Shown here piece by piece: positions 1-8,438 of a DNA stretch of 46,123 nucleotides. Numbering within the stretch: position 1 is the first letter of the stretch; each line of letters begins with the position of its first letter. The notes under the pieces are model-generated. The model had not been told where the DNA came from and made no database searches. It worked only from the letters and a program-made list of their open reading frames with translations. The translations under genes and the position numbers were made by a program. The DNA lies in assembly GCA_025059805.1 (NCBI GenBank), contig JANXDG010000064.1:1-46123 (forward strand). The letters are read 5' to 3'. Source of the DNA: Endomicrobiia bacterium (GTDB lineage: Bacteria; Elusimicrobiota; Endomicrobiia; DTEH01).

Positions 1-904
1 CTGCACACCAACGTGCTATCTCTTCATCCAATATAGGTATTGGTATTCCAATACCTACCGCAAGTGATGTACCATATCCTGTAATTGACACGCCAACTAA
101 AAACTCCGCTGACATTTGTTTAAGGTCGCCAATAACCGCCAAAGTTCCCGCAGGTAGTTTTGGTATGCCAAGTTCAGTACGTGGAACTTCAGGGTTATGT
201 TGTGTCCCCCACCATGCAATATATCCAATACCACCACCTAAGAAAATTCTTGTGCCCACACCTATAGTTTTGTAGTATGGATCTTTAAGCAACGGTGATA
301 ACTGTCCAGCAGAACAATAATTTGCATTACCTAAATTTGGCTTTAACATACCCATATAAGTATAAATTGTTCTATCGGAAAGGTTCACTGCAACATTATA
401 ATTCTGATAACAATTACGAATGTTAAATAGCACAGCTTCGTTCACTTTTTTTATGTTAATAAATGTTCTTAGTTCCTTTCTCGGATAACAATCAGTACCG
501 TATGCTTCTGCTACAAGTTCAATATTTTCACCTGAAACAAACTGTTGTATTACATGACCACCACCATAGCTAAACTCACCAGGGTATTCTCTATTTCTTG
601 GATCGTTTTCTGGCAATGCTGTTGCACCAAGCATAATATCTACCGCAGCAAAACCTGTGTAACACGGGATACCGTTTAGATAACATTTCCCACCGCCAAG
701 TTTTATCCTAGGTTTTGTATGTCCTAAGTTTAAATACATACCTGAGGAACACATAGGACCAAAAGTTCCGGTAGTCACTACATCAACTTGTTTTGCAGCT
801 TCTTTAACACCTTTTTCTTTAACAAATTCTATCATTTCTTCAGCTGTTAACACAACAACCTTTCCTTGCTTAATTTTTTCGTTTATCTCTTCTATCGTTT
901 TCAT
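1..904 (-). CDS. HcyBio/DUF39-type homocysteine biosynthesis protein (partial, C-terminus outside window)
   Basis: Reading leftward from ATG at 904 the frame stays open to the window edge, so about 301 residues are visible and the C-terminus is missing. The start resembles the archaeal/bacterial HcyBio (COG1900, MA1821) family: TIEEINEKIKQGKVVVLTAEE, then a cysteine-bearing GTFGPMCSSG motif and the repeated glycine-rich stretches GGGKCYLNGIPCYTG and GGGIGYIAWWGTQHN. Family members take part in forming homocysteine from aspartate semialdehyde and a sulfur donor, usually with a ferredoxin-domain partner; no partner is visible here. It lies 24 bases downstream of the CBM48 gene, probably co-transcribed. 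A sulfur role fits the cysK and nifS genes a few kilobases away. The family call is by recalled motif similarity. Confidence 0.8.
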   Translation of the reverse strand, partial: MKTIEEINEKIKQGKVVVLTAEEMIEFVKEKGVKEAAKQVDVVTTGTFGPMCSSGMYLNLGHTKPRIKLGGGKCYLNGIPCYTGFAAVDIMLGATALPENDPRNREYPGEFSYGGGHVIQQFVSGENIELVAEAYGTDCYPRKELRTFINIKKVNEAVLFNIRNCYQNYNVAVNLSDRTIYTYMGMLKPNLGNANYCSAGQLSPLLKDPYYKTIGVGTRIFLGGGIGYIAWWGTQHNPEVPRTELGIPKLPAGTLAVIGDLKQMSAEFLVGVSITGYGTSLAVGIGIPIPILDEEIARWCA

Positions 905-928
905 AAAATAGAAAAATAAGTATTAGTA

Positions 929-1456
929 TTACTTTAATTCAAGGACAGAACTTTTGAATCCTTGCGGGGAAAGTTCAGGAGGTTTTTTGTTGTTTGGATC
1001 AAGGACTATCTTACCGTCAACCAAAAAATTATATAAGTATTTTCCTTCTGGAATTTCTATTGTTAGTTCCCAACGGTTTGAAGAAACTTTTTTCATTTTT
1101 TGTGGTACCCAACCGCTGAAATCGCCAACAAGTTCCACTTTTTTAGCTTTTGAAGAAAAATAAATAAACTTTGGTCTACGTAATCTTTCTTCTAAAGGTC
1201 TTTCTTCTGCTACAATATTTTCTGTTGATTTCGTCATTAGTTCGCTAGTAGCAACCGTTGTAGTAGTAAATGAAGATGTTAACTCATCAATTTTTGCTTG
1301 TTCTTCATTAACAGTTTCATCTTTGCTTAAATTAGCAGGAATTTTTTTTGTGCCAGATATATGACTATAACGGAAGTATATTATGCTTAATGAAATAATA
1401 AAAATAATAATATTGACAAAAATCAACAGTTTTATAGTGTTAAGATTAGATTTCAT
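929..1456 (-). CDS. Membrane-anchored protein with C-terminal CBM48/AMPK-beta-like glycogen-binding domain
   Basis: 175 residues. Residues about 8-30 form one hydrophobic helix (LLIFVNIIIFIISLSIIYF) that would anchor the protein. A Thr/Glu-rich linker follows (about 35-90). The C-terminal 80 residues look like a family-48 carbohydrate-binding module: KKVELVGDFSGWVPQKM, then WELTIEIPEGKYLYNFLVDG and a proline-containing tail. This fold binds alpha-glucans in AMPK-beta, branching and debranching enzymes. There is no catalytic domain, so it is probably an adaptor that holds glucan or a partner at the membrane. Its ATG overlaps the stop of the upstream coiled-coil gene by 4 bases (ATGA), implying translational coupling. 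The glucan link matches giant B elsewhere in the window. Confidence 0.8.
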   Translation of the reverse strand: MKSNLNTIKLLIFVNIIIFIISLSIIYFRYSHISGTKKIPANLSKDETVNEEQAKIDELTSSFTTTTVATSELMTKSTENIVAEERPLEERLRRPKFIYFSSKAKKVELVGDFSGWVPQKMKKVSSNRWELTIEIPEGKYLYNFLVDGKIVLDPNNKKPPELSPQGFKSSVLELK

Positions 1457-1995
1457 TGCTGAAGGATAGTAGAAAGTAATTTTAATAAGTTATCAAGTTT
1501 GTTATTAACCTGTGTTACTATTTCAGCTGAATTTTTATCTATTTGTTTAATTGACTCAACTTCGGACTTTAAATTTTGTAAATCTTGAATAACTTTTTTA
1601 ATAGTATCTTCAAAACTAGTCTCACCCCCAGCTAAAGATTGTACATCTTTTGTTATAAGAACTTTATCACTTATTTGTTTGACACGGTCATTTATAGCAT
1701 TAATTTGTGTTGAAATCTCGCTAAGTTGTGCTAATATTAAGTCAATTTCATAAGGTGATGATCTTTGTGATGGTGTTTTTATTTGTTCTGTCCCTACAGG
1801 TGCAGATGTAACTTTTGATTTTTTCTTTAAGGTTTGAGTTTCCACAGCGGAAACAGCTTCTGAAATGATTTGTTGTTCTTTGAGTTTATTATACAGATTA
1901 ATTAGGACGAATATAAGGATTATTGCAACTACACAAATAATAGCAGCTATTGCTACTATAGGATCTTTTATCAGAAAAGAGATAAAGTTACTCAT
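1453..1995 (-). CDS. Single-pass membrane protein with cytoplasmic/periplasmic coiled coil, unknown function
   Basis: I start at ATG 1995 (180 residues), giving MSNFISFLIKDPIVAIAA followed directly by a transmembrane helix (about residues 12-35). An upstream in-frame ATG at 2076 adds 27 residues of non-membrane sequence and would abut the divergent M20 gene; neither start has a clear Shine-Dalgarno. After the helix comes a Lys/Ser/Thr-rich linker, then two amphipathic stretches with heptad spacing (about 85-110 and 125-175; for example AQLSEISTQINAINDRVKQI and VIQDLQNLKSEVESIKQI), typical of a coiled coil. No enzyme motif is seen. Its stop overlaps the start of the CBM48 gene, so the two may form a membrane complex. 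Confidence 0.7.
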   Translation of the reverse strand: MSNFISFLIKDPIVAIAAIICVVAIILIFVLINLYNKLKEQQIISEAVSAVETQTLKKKSKVTSAPVGTEQIKTPSQRSSPYEIDLILAQLSEISTQINAINDRVKQISDKVLITKDVQSLAGGETSFEDTIKKVIQDLQNLKSEVESIKQIDKNSAEIVTQVNNKLDNLLKLLSTILQQ

Positions 1996-2045
1996 TTGTA
2001 AAAATATATCATTTTTAAAACAAGAAATCAACAGATTTTGTCTCG

Positions 2046-2072
2046 TTGAATTTAGAATTATATTTTTATAAT
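2046..2072 (+). promoter_or_regulatory. Putative promoter of the M20 peptidase gene
   Basis: A perfect TATAAT (2067-2072) lies 17 bases before the ATG at 2089, with TTGAAT (2046-2051) 15 bases upstream of it. The transcript would have a leader of only about 10 bases, and no Shine-Dalgarno is seen before the ATG, so translation may be almost leaderless. AT-richness makes chance matches likely. Confidence 0.4.
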
Positions 2073-2088
2073 ACAATCATCAAATTTT

Positions 2089-3237
2089 ATGAATATTGAA
2101 CTATATATAGAGAAAAACAAATCTAATATCATAAAATTTCTTAGCCAAGTTATAAAAATAAAAAGTTACTCTTCACAGGAAGAGAAACTTGTAACATTTA
2201 TTCTACATTTTCTTAGGACAAAACTAAATACAAAGAAACTTTATGTAAAAAGAATAAAGAACAATATCATAATATTATTACCAAAATCAAACTGTTCACA
2301 AAAAGTAAACATTTTGTTTGACGCACACATTGACACTGTCCCTGTTGAAAATATTAACAAGTGGAAGTATCCACCATTCAGTGGTAAGTTTGTAGAAGAC
2401 AAAATTTACGGCAGGGGTGCTACTGACACAAAAGCTTCATTAGCAGCTTTAGTTTTTACTATAAAGTTTCTTACAGAAATTAACTATAACAACAAACCTA
2501 TAGCTTTCTCTTTATCTTCCAATGAAGAAGATTCTTCGGGTAAGGGTATAACTGAGATTATGAATTATGTTAAACCACGATATTGTGTTATTTGTGAACC
2601 TTCAGATTTAAAAATTGTGTATGGACACAAAGGTAAATGGTGTGTGAAACTAACATTCTATGGTAAACCTGCGCATTCGTCATCGCCACAGAACGGAATA
2701 AATGCTATATATTTAGCATACCCGTTGATTAAAAAAATTATTCATACAAAACCTCAACAGTTCAAAAATACAATCCTTGGCAAGCCAACCTATACTATCA
2801 CTTATATTGAATCAAAAACAAACTCTTTAAACAGTTTACCGTATGAGTGTTCGGTGTATATTGACTATCGCAGTGTAATTGGTGAAACGGAAGAAAGTAT
2901 TAAAAGTTGGATTTTAAAAAGTTTAGAAGGAACAAATATAAAATTTGATCCTGTGCACAGATTTTTTGCAGCCTGGGTGTTAAACAAAACCCATAAATTG
3001 TTTACTATAGCGAAAAATGTGTATAAACATTGTTTTGGTAAAAAACCTGAGCCAATCCTGTGGCAGTTCTGCACTAACGGTTCTGTAACAATGGTGGATT
3101 TTAAAATACCAACGATAGGGTTCGGCCCAGGAAGTCCTTACCTTGCACACCAAGACAATGAGTATGTTAAAATTGAAGATGTTTTTTCTGCAATAAAATT
3201 TTATTCTTTGTTTTGTCTTCATCAGGAAGGATTATAA
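2089..3237 (+). CDS. M20 family metallopeptidase/deacylase (ArgE/DapE/ACY1 type)
   Basis: 382 residues, usual for the family and the only convincing plus-strand gene here. Metal-site motifs are in order: DAHIDTVP (H80, catalytic D82), GRGATDTKAS (bridging D113), SSNEEDSSG (E146 general base, E147 ligand), CEPSD (E170) and LAHQDNEYV (H354). The dimerisation (lid) domain lies about residues 180-290. M20 enzymes cleave amide bonds in acyl-amino acids or small peptides with two zinc or cobalt ions: ArgE, DapE, LysK, carboxypeptidase G2, YgeY. The sequence does not decide the substrate and no pathway neighbour helps. It is divergent from the coiled-coil gene and convergent with the tRNA. Confidence 0.88.
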   Translation: MNIELYIEKNKSNIIKFLSQVIKIKSYSSQEEKLVTFILHFLRTKLNTKKLYVKRIKNNIIILLPKSNCSQKVNILFDAHIDTVPVENINKWKYPPFSGKFVEDKIYGRGATDTKASLAALVFTIKFLTEINYNNKPIAFSLSSNEEDSSGKGITEIMNYVKPRYCVICEPSDLKIVYGHKGKWCVKLTFYGKPAHSSSPQNGINAIYLAYPLIKKIIHTKPQQFKNTILGKPTYTITYIESKTNSLNSLPYECSVYIDYRSVIGETEESIKSWILKSLEGTNIKFDPVHRFFAAWVLNKTHKLFTIAKNVYKHCFGKKPEPILWQFCTNGSVTMVDFKIPTIGFGPGSPYLAHQDNEYVKIEDVFSAIKFYSLFCLHQEGL

Positions 3238-3309
3238 TCGAGATATCAAAAAGTTGAAATAAAACTACTAAACTGGCAAGCTACTTTTTATAAGATAGTT
3301 TTCTTTTGG

Positions 3310-3341
3310 TTACTTTTCTTTTCCCTTAAAAAGAAAAGTAA
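3310..3341. terminator. 13-bp perfect inverted repeat between convergent M20 gene and tRNA
   Basis: Arms 3310-3322 and 3329-3341 are perfectly complementary with a 6-base loop. It sits two bases from the 3' end of the minus-strand tRNA and 72 bases after the plus-strand M20 stop. The arms are A/T-rich and no long T tract follows on either strand, so it may be a weak bidirectional terminator or a stop to 3' exonucleases at the tRNA end. Confidence 0.5.
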
Positions 3342-3342
3342 C

Positions 3343-3417
3343 TGGCGGTGGAGGGACTCGAACCCACGACACGCGGATTATGATTCCGCTGCTCTGGACC
3401 AACTGAGCTACACCGCC
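3343..3417 (-). tRNA. tRNA-Met (anticodon CAU), elongator type
   Basis: On the minus strand the 75 bases fold as a cloverleaf: acceptor GGCGGTG pairs with CACCGCC plus discriminator A, D-stem GCTC/GAGC, anticodon stem GCGGA/TCCGC with loop ATCATAA, T-loop TTCGAGT. The anticodon is CAT. The T-stem has one T-T mismatch (GTGGG/CCCTC). The 1-72 pair is G-C and the anticodon stem lacks the three G-C pairs of initiators, so it is not the initiator. An Ile tRNA with lysidine-modified CAU is the other option, but the stem sequence resembles elongator Met. CCA is not encoded. Confidence 0.93.
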
Positions 3418-3466
3418 ATATAAGTAGTAAATATTAAATTATGTTATAAGTTTCAACAATATAGTA

Positions 3467-3889
3467 TCAAATTTTTAACCTTTTCAAAAAATCAGTGATT
3501 TGTTTTATATGTTCGTTCTCGTTTTCTCTGATACCTTTAAGAAGAACTTTTAGTTCCCTATCTTCAACTTGCTCAATTAAATATGTATAGTTGCGGTAAG
3601 CAGCTACTTCTCTATCAAGATGACTTCTCAAAGATTCTCTTATGGATTTAGAAACAGGAATGTTTTTATATTCCCACACTGGTGTTCCTTTAATATTAAT
3701 AATCTGTTTTGATATTATATCAGCGTGAGTAATCTCATCCAGGGCAAAATTTTTATATAACTTTGCAATTTTATCACCATCTATTATTTTTTTCTTAAAA
3801 AGTTCAGCTTCGTTGTTATATAGAAAAATATCCGTATATTCAAACTCAAGCGCTTCCTGCAGTTTTTTTAACAATTCTTTCTTTTCCAT
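3467..3889 (-). CDS. Ferritin-like/rubrerythrin-type di-iron protein
   Basis: 140 residues, almost all helical, as expected for a four-helix ferritin-like bundle. Ligand-type residues sit on successive helices: E in ALEFEYTDIF, the ExxH pair in DEITHAD, E in LDREVAAYRNY, and the ExxH pair in ENENEHIKQI. This matches a carboxylate-bridged di-iron site of bacterioferritin/rubrerythrin-like proteins. There is no rubredoxin domain. Likely roles are iron storage or peroxide removal. It follows nifS after 36 bases and is the last gene of the cysK-permease-nadA-nifS operon, in keeping with iron and Fe-S handling. Confidence 0.82.
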   Translation of the reverse strand: MEKKELLKKLQEALEFEYTDIFLYNNEAELFKKKIIDGDKIAKLYKNFALDEITHADIISKQIINIKGTPVWEYKNIPVSKSIRESLRSHLDREVAAYRNYTYLIEQVEDRELKVLLKGIRENENEHIKQITDFLKRLKI

Positions 3890-3925
3890 TTTTTAACCTA
3901 TCCTGAAAAATACAAAAACTTTGTT

Positions 3926-5185
3926 CTAATTCTGTTCTTCTTCATGAACATCATAACTTTTGTCACTTGTGGTTAGCATACGTTGTCCTGTTTTTAAGAA
4001 ATAATCGTAAAGTGGGGAGATACTTCTTAGTCGTTCTATAATAGGCGTTATCTGGTCTAACACATAATCAACTTCTTGTTGTGTCGTATATCTGGACAAA
4101 GTGAAAACTATTGAACCTTGTCCAACAGCAGGATCGACACCTATTGATTTTAACACATGGGATAGTTTTAATGTTTTTGAAACACAGGCGGAACCACTTG
4201 AAACATATATTCCTTTTTGATTAAGTAGTAGTAATATACTTTCGCCTTCTATAAACTCAAACGAAAAATTAACGTTGTTGGGTAACCTTTCTACTGGATG
4301 ACCATTTAAATAAACATATTTTACTCGTTTAGGTACTTCTTGAATTAGTTTATCTCTTAACAATAGCATCTTATTGTAATTCTCATTTAACTTTTGTTTT
4401 GTGATTTCTGCTGCTTTACCCATACCAACAATACATACTACATTTTCTGTACCAGCACGACGTCCTCCTTCCTGAATACCACCGTCAATTTGTGGAATTA
4501 TCCTTACACCTTTTCTAACATACAGTGCGGCAATACCTTTGGGACCGTGTAATTGGCTTGCTGATAATGAAAACAAATCTACATCTAATTCTTTAACATC
4601 TGCAGGAATTATACCACATGCAGCTACCGCATCCGTATGAAATAATGTTTTTATCTGTCTTTCTTTTTTCTGAGTGTTGAATTCTTTCACTATACTTACA
4701 AGCTTCTTTATTGGCTGTATCGTCCCTATCTCTGAATTTGCAAGTTGTATTGATACAAGGACAGTATCATCCCTTAACGCATTTTTAAACTCGTCAATAT
4801 TTACTACGCCGTACTTATCAACAGGTAAAACTGTATATTCAAAACCAAAAAATTTCTTAAGATGCTCTAAAGAATTTAAAACTGAAAAATGTTCAATTGC
4901 ACTTGTTATAATATGTTTACCTTTTTCTTTATAAGCTAACGCAACACCTTTTATTGCAAGATTGTTAGATTCTGAACCACAAGAGGTAAAAATTATTTCT
5001 TCTGGTCCACAATTTATAAGTTGTGCTACCTTAAACCTTGATTTCTCAACAGCGTCTTTTGCTTTAACTCCGAGATCGTGGATACTTTGTGCATTACCAT
5101 AATGTTCACTAAAAAATGGTAACATTTCATCTAACACTTCAGGATCAAGCTTTGTCGCAGAATGGTTATCTAAATACACTTTCAT
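3926..5185 (-). CDS. nifS: Cysteine desulfurase, NifS/IscS class
   Basis: 419 residues, fold-type I PLP enzyme that turns cysteine into alanine plus an enzyme-bound persulfide for Fe-S assembly. Visible motifs: N-terminal VYLDNHSATKLDPEVL, the cofactor-contacting FTSCGSESNNLAIKG, the PLP lysine K216 in QLHGPKG, and the catalytic cysteine C334 in the mobile loop SSGSACVS. These match the class I (IscS/NifS) group rather than SufS. The start overlaps the nadA stop by 4 bases. Pairing with nadA is known elsewhere, where a NifS-type enzyme supplies the NadA 4Fe-4S cluster; that is the likely job here. No IscU scaffold follows. The ~30 C-terminal residues after the core are charged and look family-variable. 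Confidence 0.93.
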   Translation of the reverse strand: MKVYLDNHSATKLDPEVLDEMLPFFSEHYGNAQSIHDLGVKAKDAVEKSRFKVAQLINCGPEEIIFTSCGSESNNLAIKGVALAYKEKGKHIITSAIEHFSVLNSLEHLKKFFGFEYTVLPVDKYGVVNIDEFKNALRDDTVLVSIQLANSEIGTIQPIKKLVSIVKEFNTQKKERQIKTLFHTDAVAACGIIPADVKELDVDLFSLSASQLHGPKGIAALYVRKGVRIIPQIDGGIQEGGRRAGTENVVCIVGMGKAAEITKQKLNENYNKMLLLRDKLIQEVPKRVKYVYLNGHPVERLPNNVNFSFEFIEGESILLLLNQKGIYVSSGSACVSKTLKLSHVLKSIGVDPAVGQGSIVFTLSRYTTQQEVDYVLDQITPIIERLRSISPLYDYFLKTGQRMLTTSDKSYDVHEEEQN

Positions 5186-6108
5186 ACCTTAGTTTTGACA
5201 CGTCTAAGTTCGTACATTCTTTCAATTGACATTAAAGCTTTTATTCTAATTTTTTCTTCTACAAAAACTTTTGGTTCTAAAGTTTCTAAACTGTATAATA
5301 TTTTCTCTAAAGTATTTTTCTTCATATCAGGACACACGGCTAACTCAGACGCTGGAATAAATTCTTTGTCAGGAAATTCTTTTTTTAACCTGTAACACAT
5401 ACCGATTTCAGTACCAACTATAAAAGTTTTCACCTCAGGATGTTCTCTTACATACTTTATCATTCCGGACGTACCAACAATTTTATCAGCCACCTCCTGA
5501 ACTTCAAGTAAACATTCAGGATGTACCATAACTTTAGCATCTGGATATTTTTCTTTTAGTTTTAAAATATCATCTTTCATAATTTTAAGGTGGACAGGGC
5601 AATACCCATGCCAGAGAATAACATCTTTCTTTGTGTTTTGTTTAACAAAACTACCAAGATATTTGTCAGGCAAGAAAATTACTTTTTCATAAGGAATATT
5701 TGACACAACATCAACAGCGTTGGCTGAAGTACAACAATAATCAATCTCTGATTTTACCTCAGCCGATGTGTTTATATATCCAACAACTGGCACACCTTTA
5801 TATTTCTTTTTTAAGTTAATAACATCCTGTTTATTTATAGTATCAGCTAATGGACATCCAGAAGTTATATCTGGCAAAAGTACAATCTTCTGTGGTGATA
5901 AGATATATGCTGTTTCTGCCATAAAATGTACACCACAGAATACTATAACTTTGTTTTCTACTGTTCTTGCCTTCAATGACAAATCTAAAGAATCACCTAA
6001 ATAATCCGCAATATCCTGTACTTCAGGAAGTTGATAATTATGAACTAATACTACAGCATCTTTTTCTTTCTTCAACTTTGCTATATCTTTAATTATTTTC
6101 TCATTCAT
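5182..6108 (-). CDS. nadA: Quinolinate synthase A
   Basis: 308 residues. NadA condenses iminoaspartate with dihydroxyacetone phosphate to quinolinate, using a 4Fe-4S cluster. The three expected cluster cysteines are C85 (TSGCPLADT), C170 (WHGYCPVH) and C259 (AVCPDMKKN). Substrate-site motifs HNYQLPEVQDIADYLGDS, CGVHFMAETA and MVHPEC are present. The length fits the short cytoplasmic form. It is 8 bases after the permease and overlaps nifS by 4. No nadB or nadC is in the window, so the iminoaspartate source is unknown. A NadD-like domain, acting later in NAD synthesis, is fused inside giant A. Confidence 0.95.
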   Translation of the reverse strand: MNEKIIKDIAKLKKEKDAVVLVHNYQLPEVQDIADYLGDSLDLSLKARTVENKVIVFCGVHFMAETAYILSPQKIVLLPDITSGCPLADTINKQDVINLKKKYKGVPVVGYINTSAEVKSEIDYCCTSANAVDVVSNIPYEKVIFLPDKYLGSFVKQNTKKDVILWHGYCPVHLKIMKDDILKLKEKYPDAKVMVHPECLLEVQEVADKIVGTSGMIKYVREHPEVKTFIVGTEIGMCYRLKKEFPDKEFIPASELAVCPDMKKNTLEKILYSLETLEPKVFVEEKIRIKALMSIERMYELRRVKTKV

Positions 6109-6116
6109 ACTTTAAA

Positions 6117-7013
6117 CTACAAGATGCTAAAAATATATCCACTGACTGCTGAAAATAAAATAATTGTTATGACATAAAAAACTAATGTTTTTAAACCAAA
6201 CTCTTTTTTTATCACAAGCAAAGTTGCATAACTTGTAAGCGGACCTAAAATCAACAACATCACTGACGGTCCAACTCCTAACCCTTGCTTATTCAAAGCA
6301 TAAACAAGCGGTACTGACGCTGTCGCACAGATATACATTAAAACTCCAAATATTGCACTAAATAAATATCCATAGATCCCTGATAAAAAGTTTTCAACAA
6401 AAATTTTTATTATATTCATACTACTTATCAAACTTGCTAAAACCAAACCTATCAATATTTCAATGCCTATTTCTTTAGGCATATATACAAACGAATATCT
6501 TAGTATTGATATAATTTTTTGACCCAGTGTTTTATTAGGAATAAATTGAGATAAGAACTCTGCTGCAGTAGCAGATGCAGTATTAACTTTCTCAACTGCT
6601 GATTTATCAATTATATTACCAATAATACCTATAAGAAAACCTAAAATCATCACACTTAAACATATATACAGAGTAAATCCTACACCGAAAAATTTTATTG
6701 TCATCAAAACCGCGGTGATAGAAGTTGCAGGTGTAGCAACTAAAAATGCTAAAATATTACCCAACTTCACACCTTTATGTCTAAACCCAACTGCTATGGG
6801 TAAACTTCCTATGCAACATATCGGTAACATCATACCAACAATAATTATCGTAAACAATGTAAAAAAATTTTTTTTAACAAGGAATCTATTAACCAACCTA
6901 TCAGGGACAAGTTCGTAAAACACGCCACTTAACAAAAATCCAATAGCTAAAATCGGTAGAATCTCTAAGATGTAATATTTTAGATGAGTAACAAAGTTTG
7001 TAATAAAATTCAT
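6117..7013 (-). CDS. Permease of the DUF318/ArsP_1 (COG0701) family
   Basis: 298 residues with about eight hydrophobic segments in two bundles around a soluble loop (about residues 130-175). The first bundle holds the signature MMLPICCIGSLPIAVGFRHKG, with two adjacent cysteines, and FLVATPATSIT; the second has the matching TASVPLVYALNKQGLGVG and LILGPLTS. Family members include ArsP, which exports trivalent organoarsenicals; many others are uncharacterised metal- or thiol-linked exporters. The position between cysK and nadA (8-9 base gaps both sides) suggests sulfur or metal handling; the substrate cannot be read from sequence. Confidence 0.82.
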   Translation of the reverse strand: MNFITNFVTHLKYYILEILPILAIGFLLSGVFYELVPDRLVNRFLVKKNFFTLFTIIIVGMMLPICCIGSLPIAVGFRHKGVKLGNILAFLVATPATSITAVLMTIKFFGVGFTLYICLSVMILGFLIGIIGNIIDKSAVEKVNTASATAAEFLSQFIPNKTLGQKIISILRYSFVYMPKEIGIEILIGLVLASLISSMNIIKIFVENFLSGIYGYLFSAIFGVLMYICATASVPLVYALNKQGLGVGPSVMLLILGPLTSYATLLVIKKEFGLKTLVFYVITIILFSAVSGYIFSIL

Positions 7014-7022
7014 ACATCAAAA

Positions 7023-7972
7023 TCACAATGAGAAAAACTTGCTTATATATCGTTCTCCACCATCAGGAAAAATAGTAACAACCTTTTTCCCTTTCCCAGC
7101 TTCCTTCGCAATTTTTATTGCAGCAAAACATGCTGCACCTGAGGAAATACCACAAAAAATTCCCTCTTCTTTTGCTAAACGTTTTGCAGTATCATACGCA
7201 TCTTTATCTGAAACAGTGATTATTCTATCTACGATTTTTGTATTTAATATCTCTGGTATAAATCCTGCACCTATACCTTGGATACTATGCTGTCCTGGTT
7301 TCTTACCAGACAATACCGCAGAATTTTCCGGTTCAACCGCTACAATTTTCACATTCGGTAACTTTTCTTTAAACACTTCAGCGCAACCTGTAATTGTTCC
7401 TCCTGTACCAACACCTGCAACAAAATAGTCAAACCCGTCTTTGAAACATTCAAGAATTTCTACTGCAGTAGTTTTCCTGTGTATCTCAGGGTTCGCAGGA
7501 TTTTTAAACTGTTCCAACATAACAGCATTTTCAGTGTTTTCAACAATATCTTTTGCTTTTTTTATAGCACCACTCATACCTTCTTCCGCAGGTGTTAACA
7601 CAACTTCAGCACCAAAAGATTTTAAAATATAAACTCTTTCTGAACTCATAGATGCAGGCATTGTCAAAATACATCTATACCCTTTCACTGCACAAACCAA
7701 CGCTATTGCAATCCCTGTATTACCACTTGTAGGTTCAACGATGATACTTCCTGGTTTTAATTTCCCAGTTTTTTCCGCATCTTCAATCATTGCTAATGCA
7801 ATCCTGTCTTTCACAGAACCGCCAGGAGAATACATCTCAAGTTTTGCATAAACTTCAGCATCATTTTCTGAAACAACTTTGTTAAGTTTAACAATCGGTG
7901 TATTAAAAAAAAAATATCTAACACGCTTTGTGCAATACTTAAACCAACTTTTTTACTTTTGTTATCCTTCAT
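7023..7972 (-). CDS. cysK: Cysteine synthase (O-acetylserine sulfhydrylase), split by a frameshift at a ten-base homopolymer
   Basis: The intact frame from ATG 7835 (270 residues) lacks the family's first ~40 residues. They are present upstream in another frame: ATG 7972 reads [20 protein letters not shown], then meets ten T (plus-strand A at 7905-7914), after which the shifted frame gives [20 protein letters not shown] and joins the core. The PLP lysine (K in PGGSVKDR, codon 7809-7811), the substrate loop TSGNTGIA and the cofactor loop [10 protein letters not shown] are intact. Two T fewer or one more restores one ~316-residue protein, but the usual GNTP glycine would become phenylalanine. 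Options are sequencing error, transcriptional slippage or a broken gene. It heads the permease-nadA-nifS-ferritin operon. Confidence 0.85.
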
Positions 7973-7987
7973 ATTTTTGTGATTTAA

Positions 7988-8017
7988 CTAATACGAATTA
8001 ATCTTTGTTATTTTCAA
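7988..8017 (-). promoter_or_regulatory. Putative promoter of the cysK-permease-nadA-nifS operon
   Basis: On the minus strand TTGAAA (plus 8012-8017) and TATTAG (plus 7988-7993) are spaced by 18 bases, ending 15 bases before the cysK ATG. No Shine-Dalgarno is visible before that ATG. Weak call in AT-rich sequence. Confidence 0.35.
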
Positions 8018-8233
8018 TAGTTGAGAATAATATGAACCCTGACAATGTTAAAATGATGAATTCTTTAATGTTAAGATTATATATTAAACTACTCGGAGGC
8101 AAGACTGAGAATTAGAAGAGTGTTAGCAGTCATAAATAAGCGTGCACTCCACGAACTGAACAATGTTCGAACCAGGATAATAATCACTAATTTTAAAAAA
8201 TCAGAAACTTAAACAGGTAAAACACAATCACTG

Positions 8234-8370
8234 TTAAATGTCTTCCTTTATAAGTTTAAGATATTGTTTGAGTACTTTCTCAACATCAATACCATAAAAT
8301 TCTTAAGACCCACAGATATCCTTTCCACATTTATTATGGTTTGTGCTACGTATGCAGGTTGAAAAAATAA
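8234..8370 (-). pseudogene. Probable remnant of an unidentified gene
   Basis: Within the gene-poor stretch 7973-8496 the minus strand holds two adjoining protein-like segments in different frames: FFQPAYVAQTIINVERISVG, then after a shift near 8300 FYGIDVEKVLKQYLKLIKED, closing in a stop at 8236-8234. Together they read like the C-terminus of one protein with an amphipathic helix. I do not recognise the family and see no start codon. The rest of 7973-8496 shows no other coding or repeat structure. Confidence 0.3.
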
Positions 8371-8438
8371 AATTGAGAATATAAAAATAAAAATTATATT
8401 AAAGTTAATTTCAGAGGGTGTATATAAGGGTAGGTATA

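Noticed and set aside
3343-3417. Initiator tRNA-fMet
   Set aside because: It has a G-C pair at 1-72 and lacks the three G-C pairs in the anticodon stem.
8000-8230. Insertion-sequence remnant in the gene-poor stretch
   Set aside because: I found no terminal inverted repeats, target duplication or transposase-like translation.
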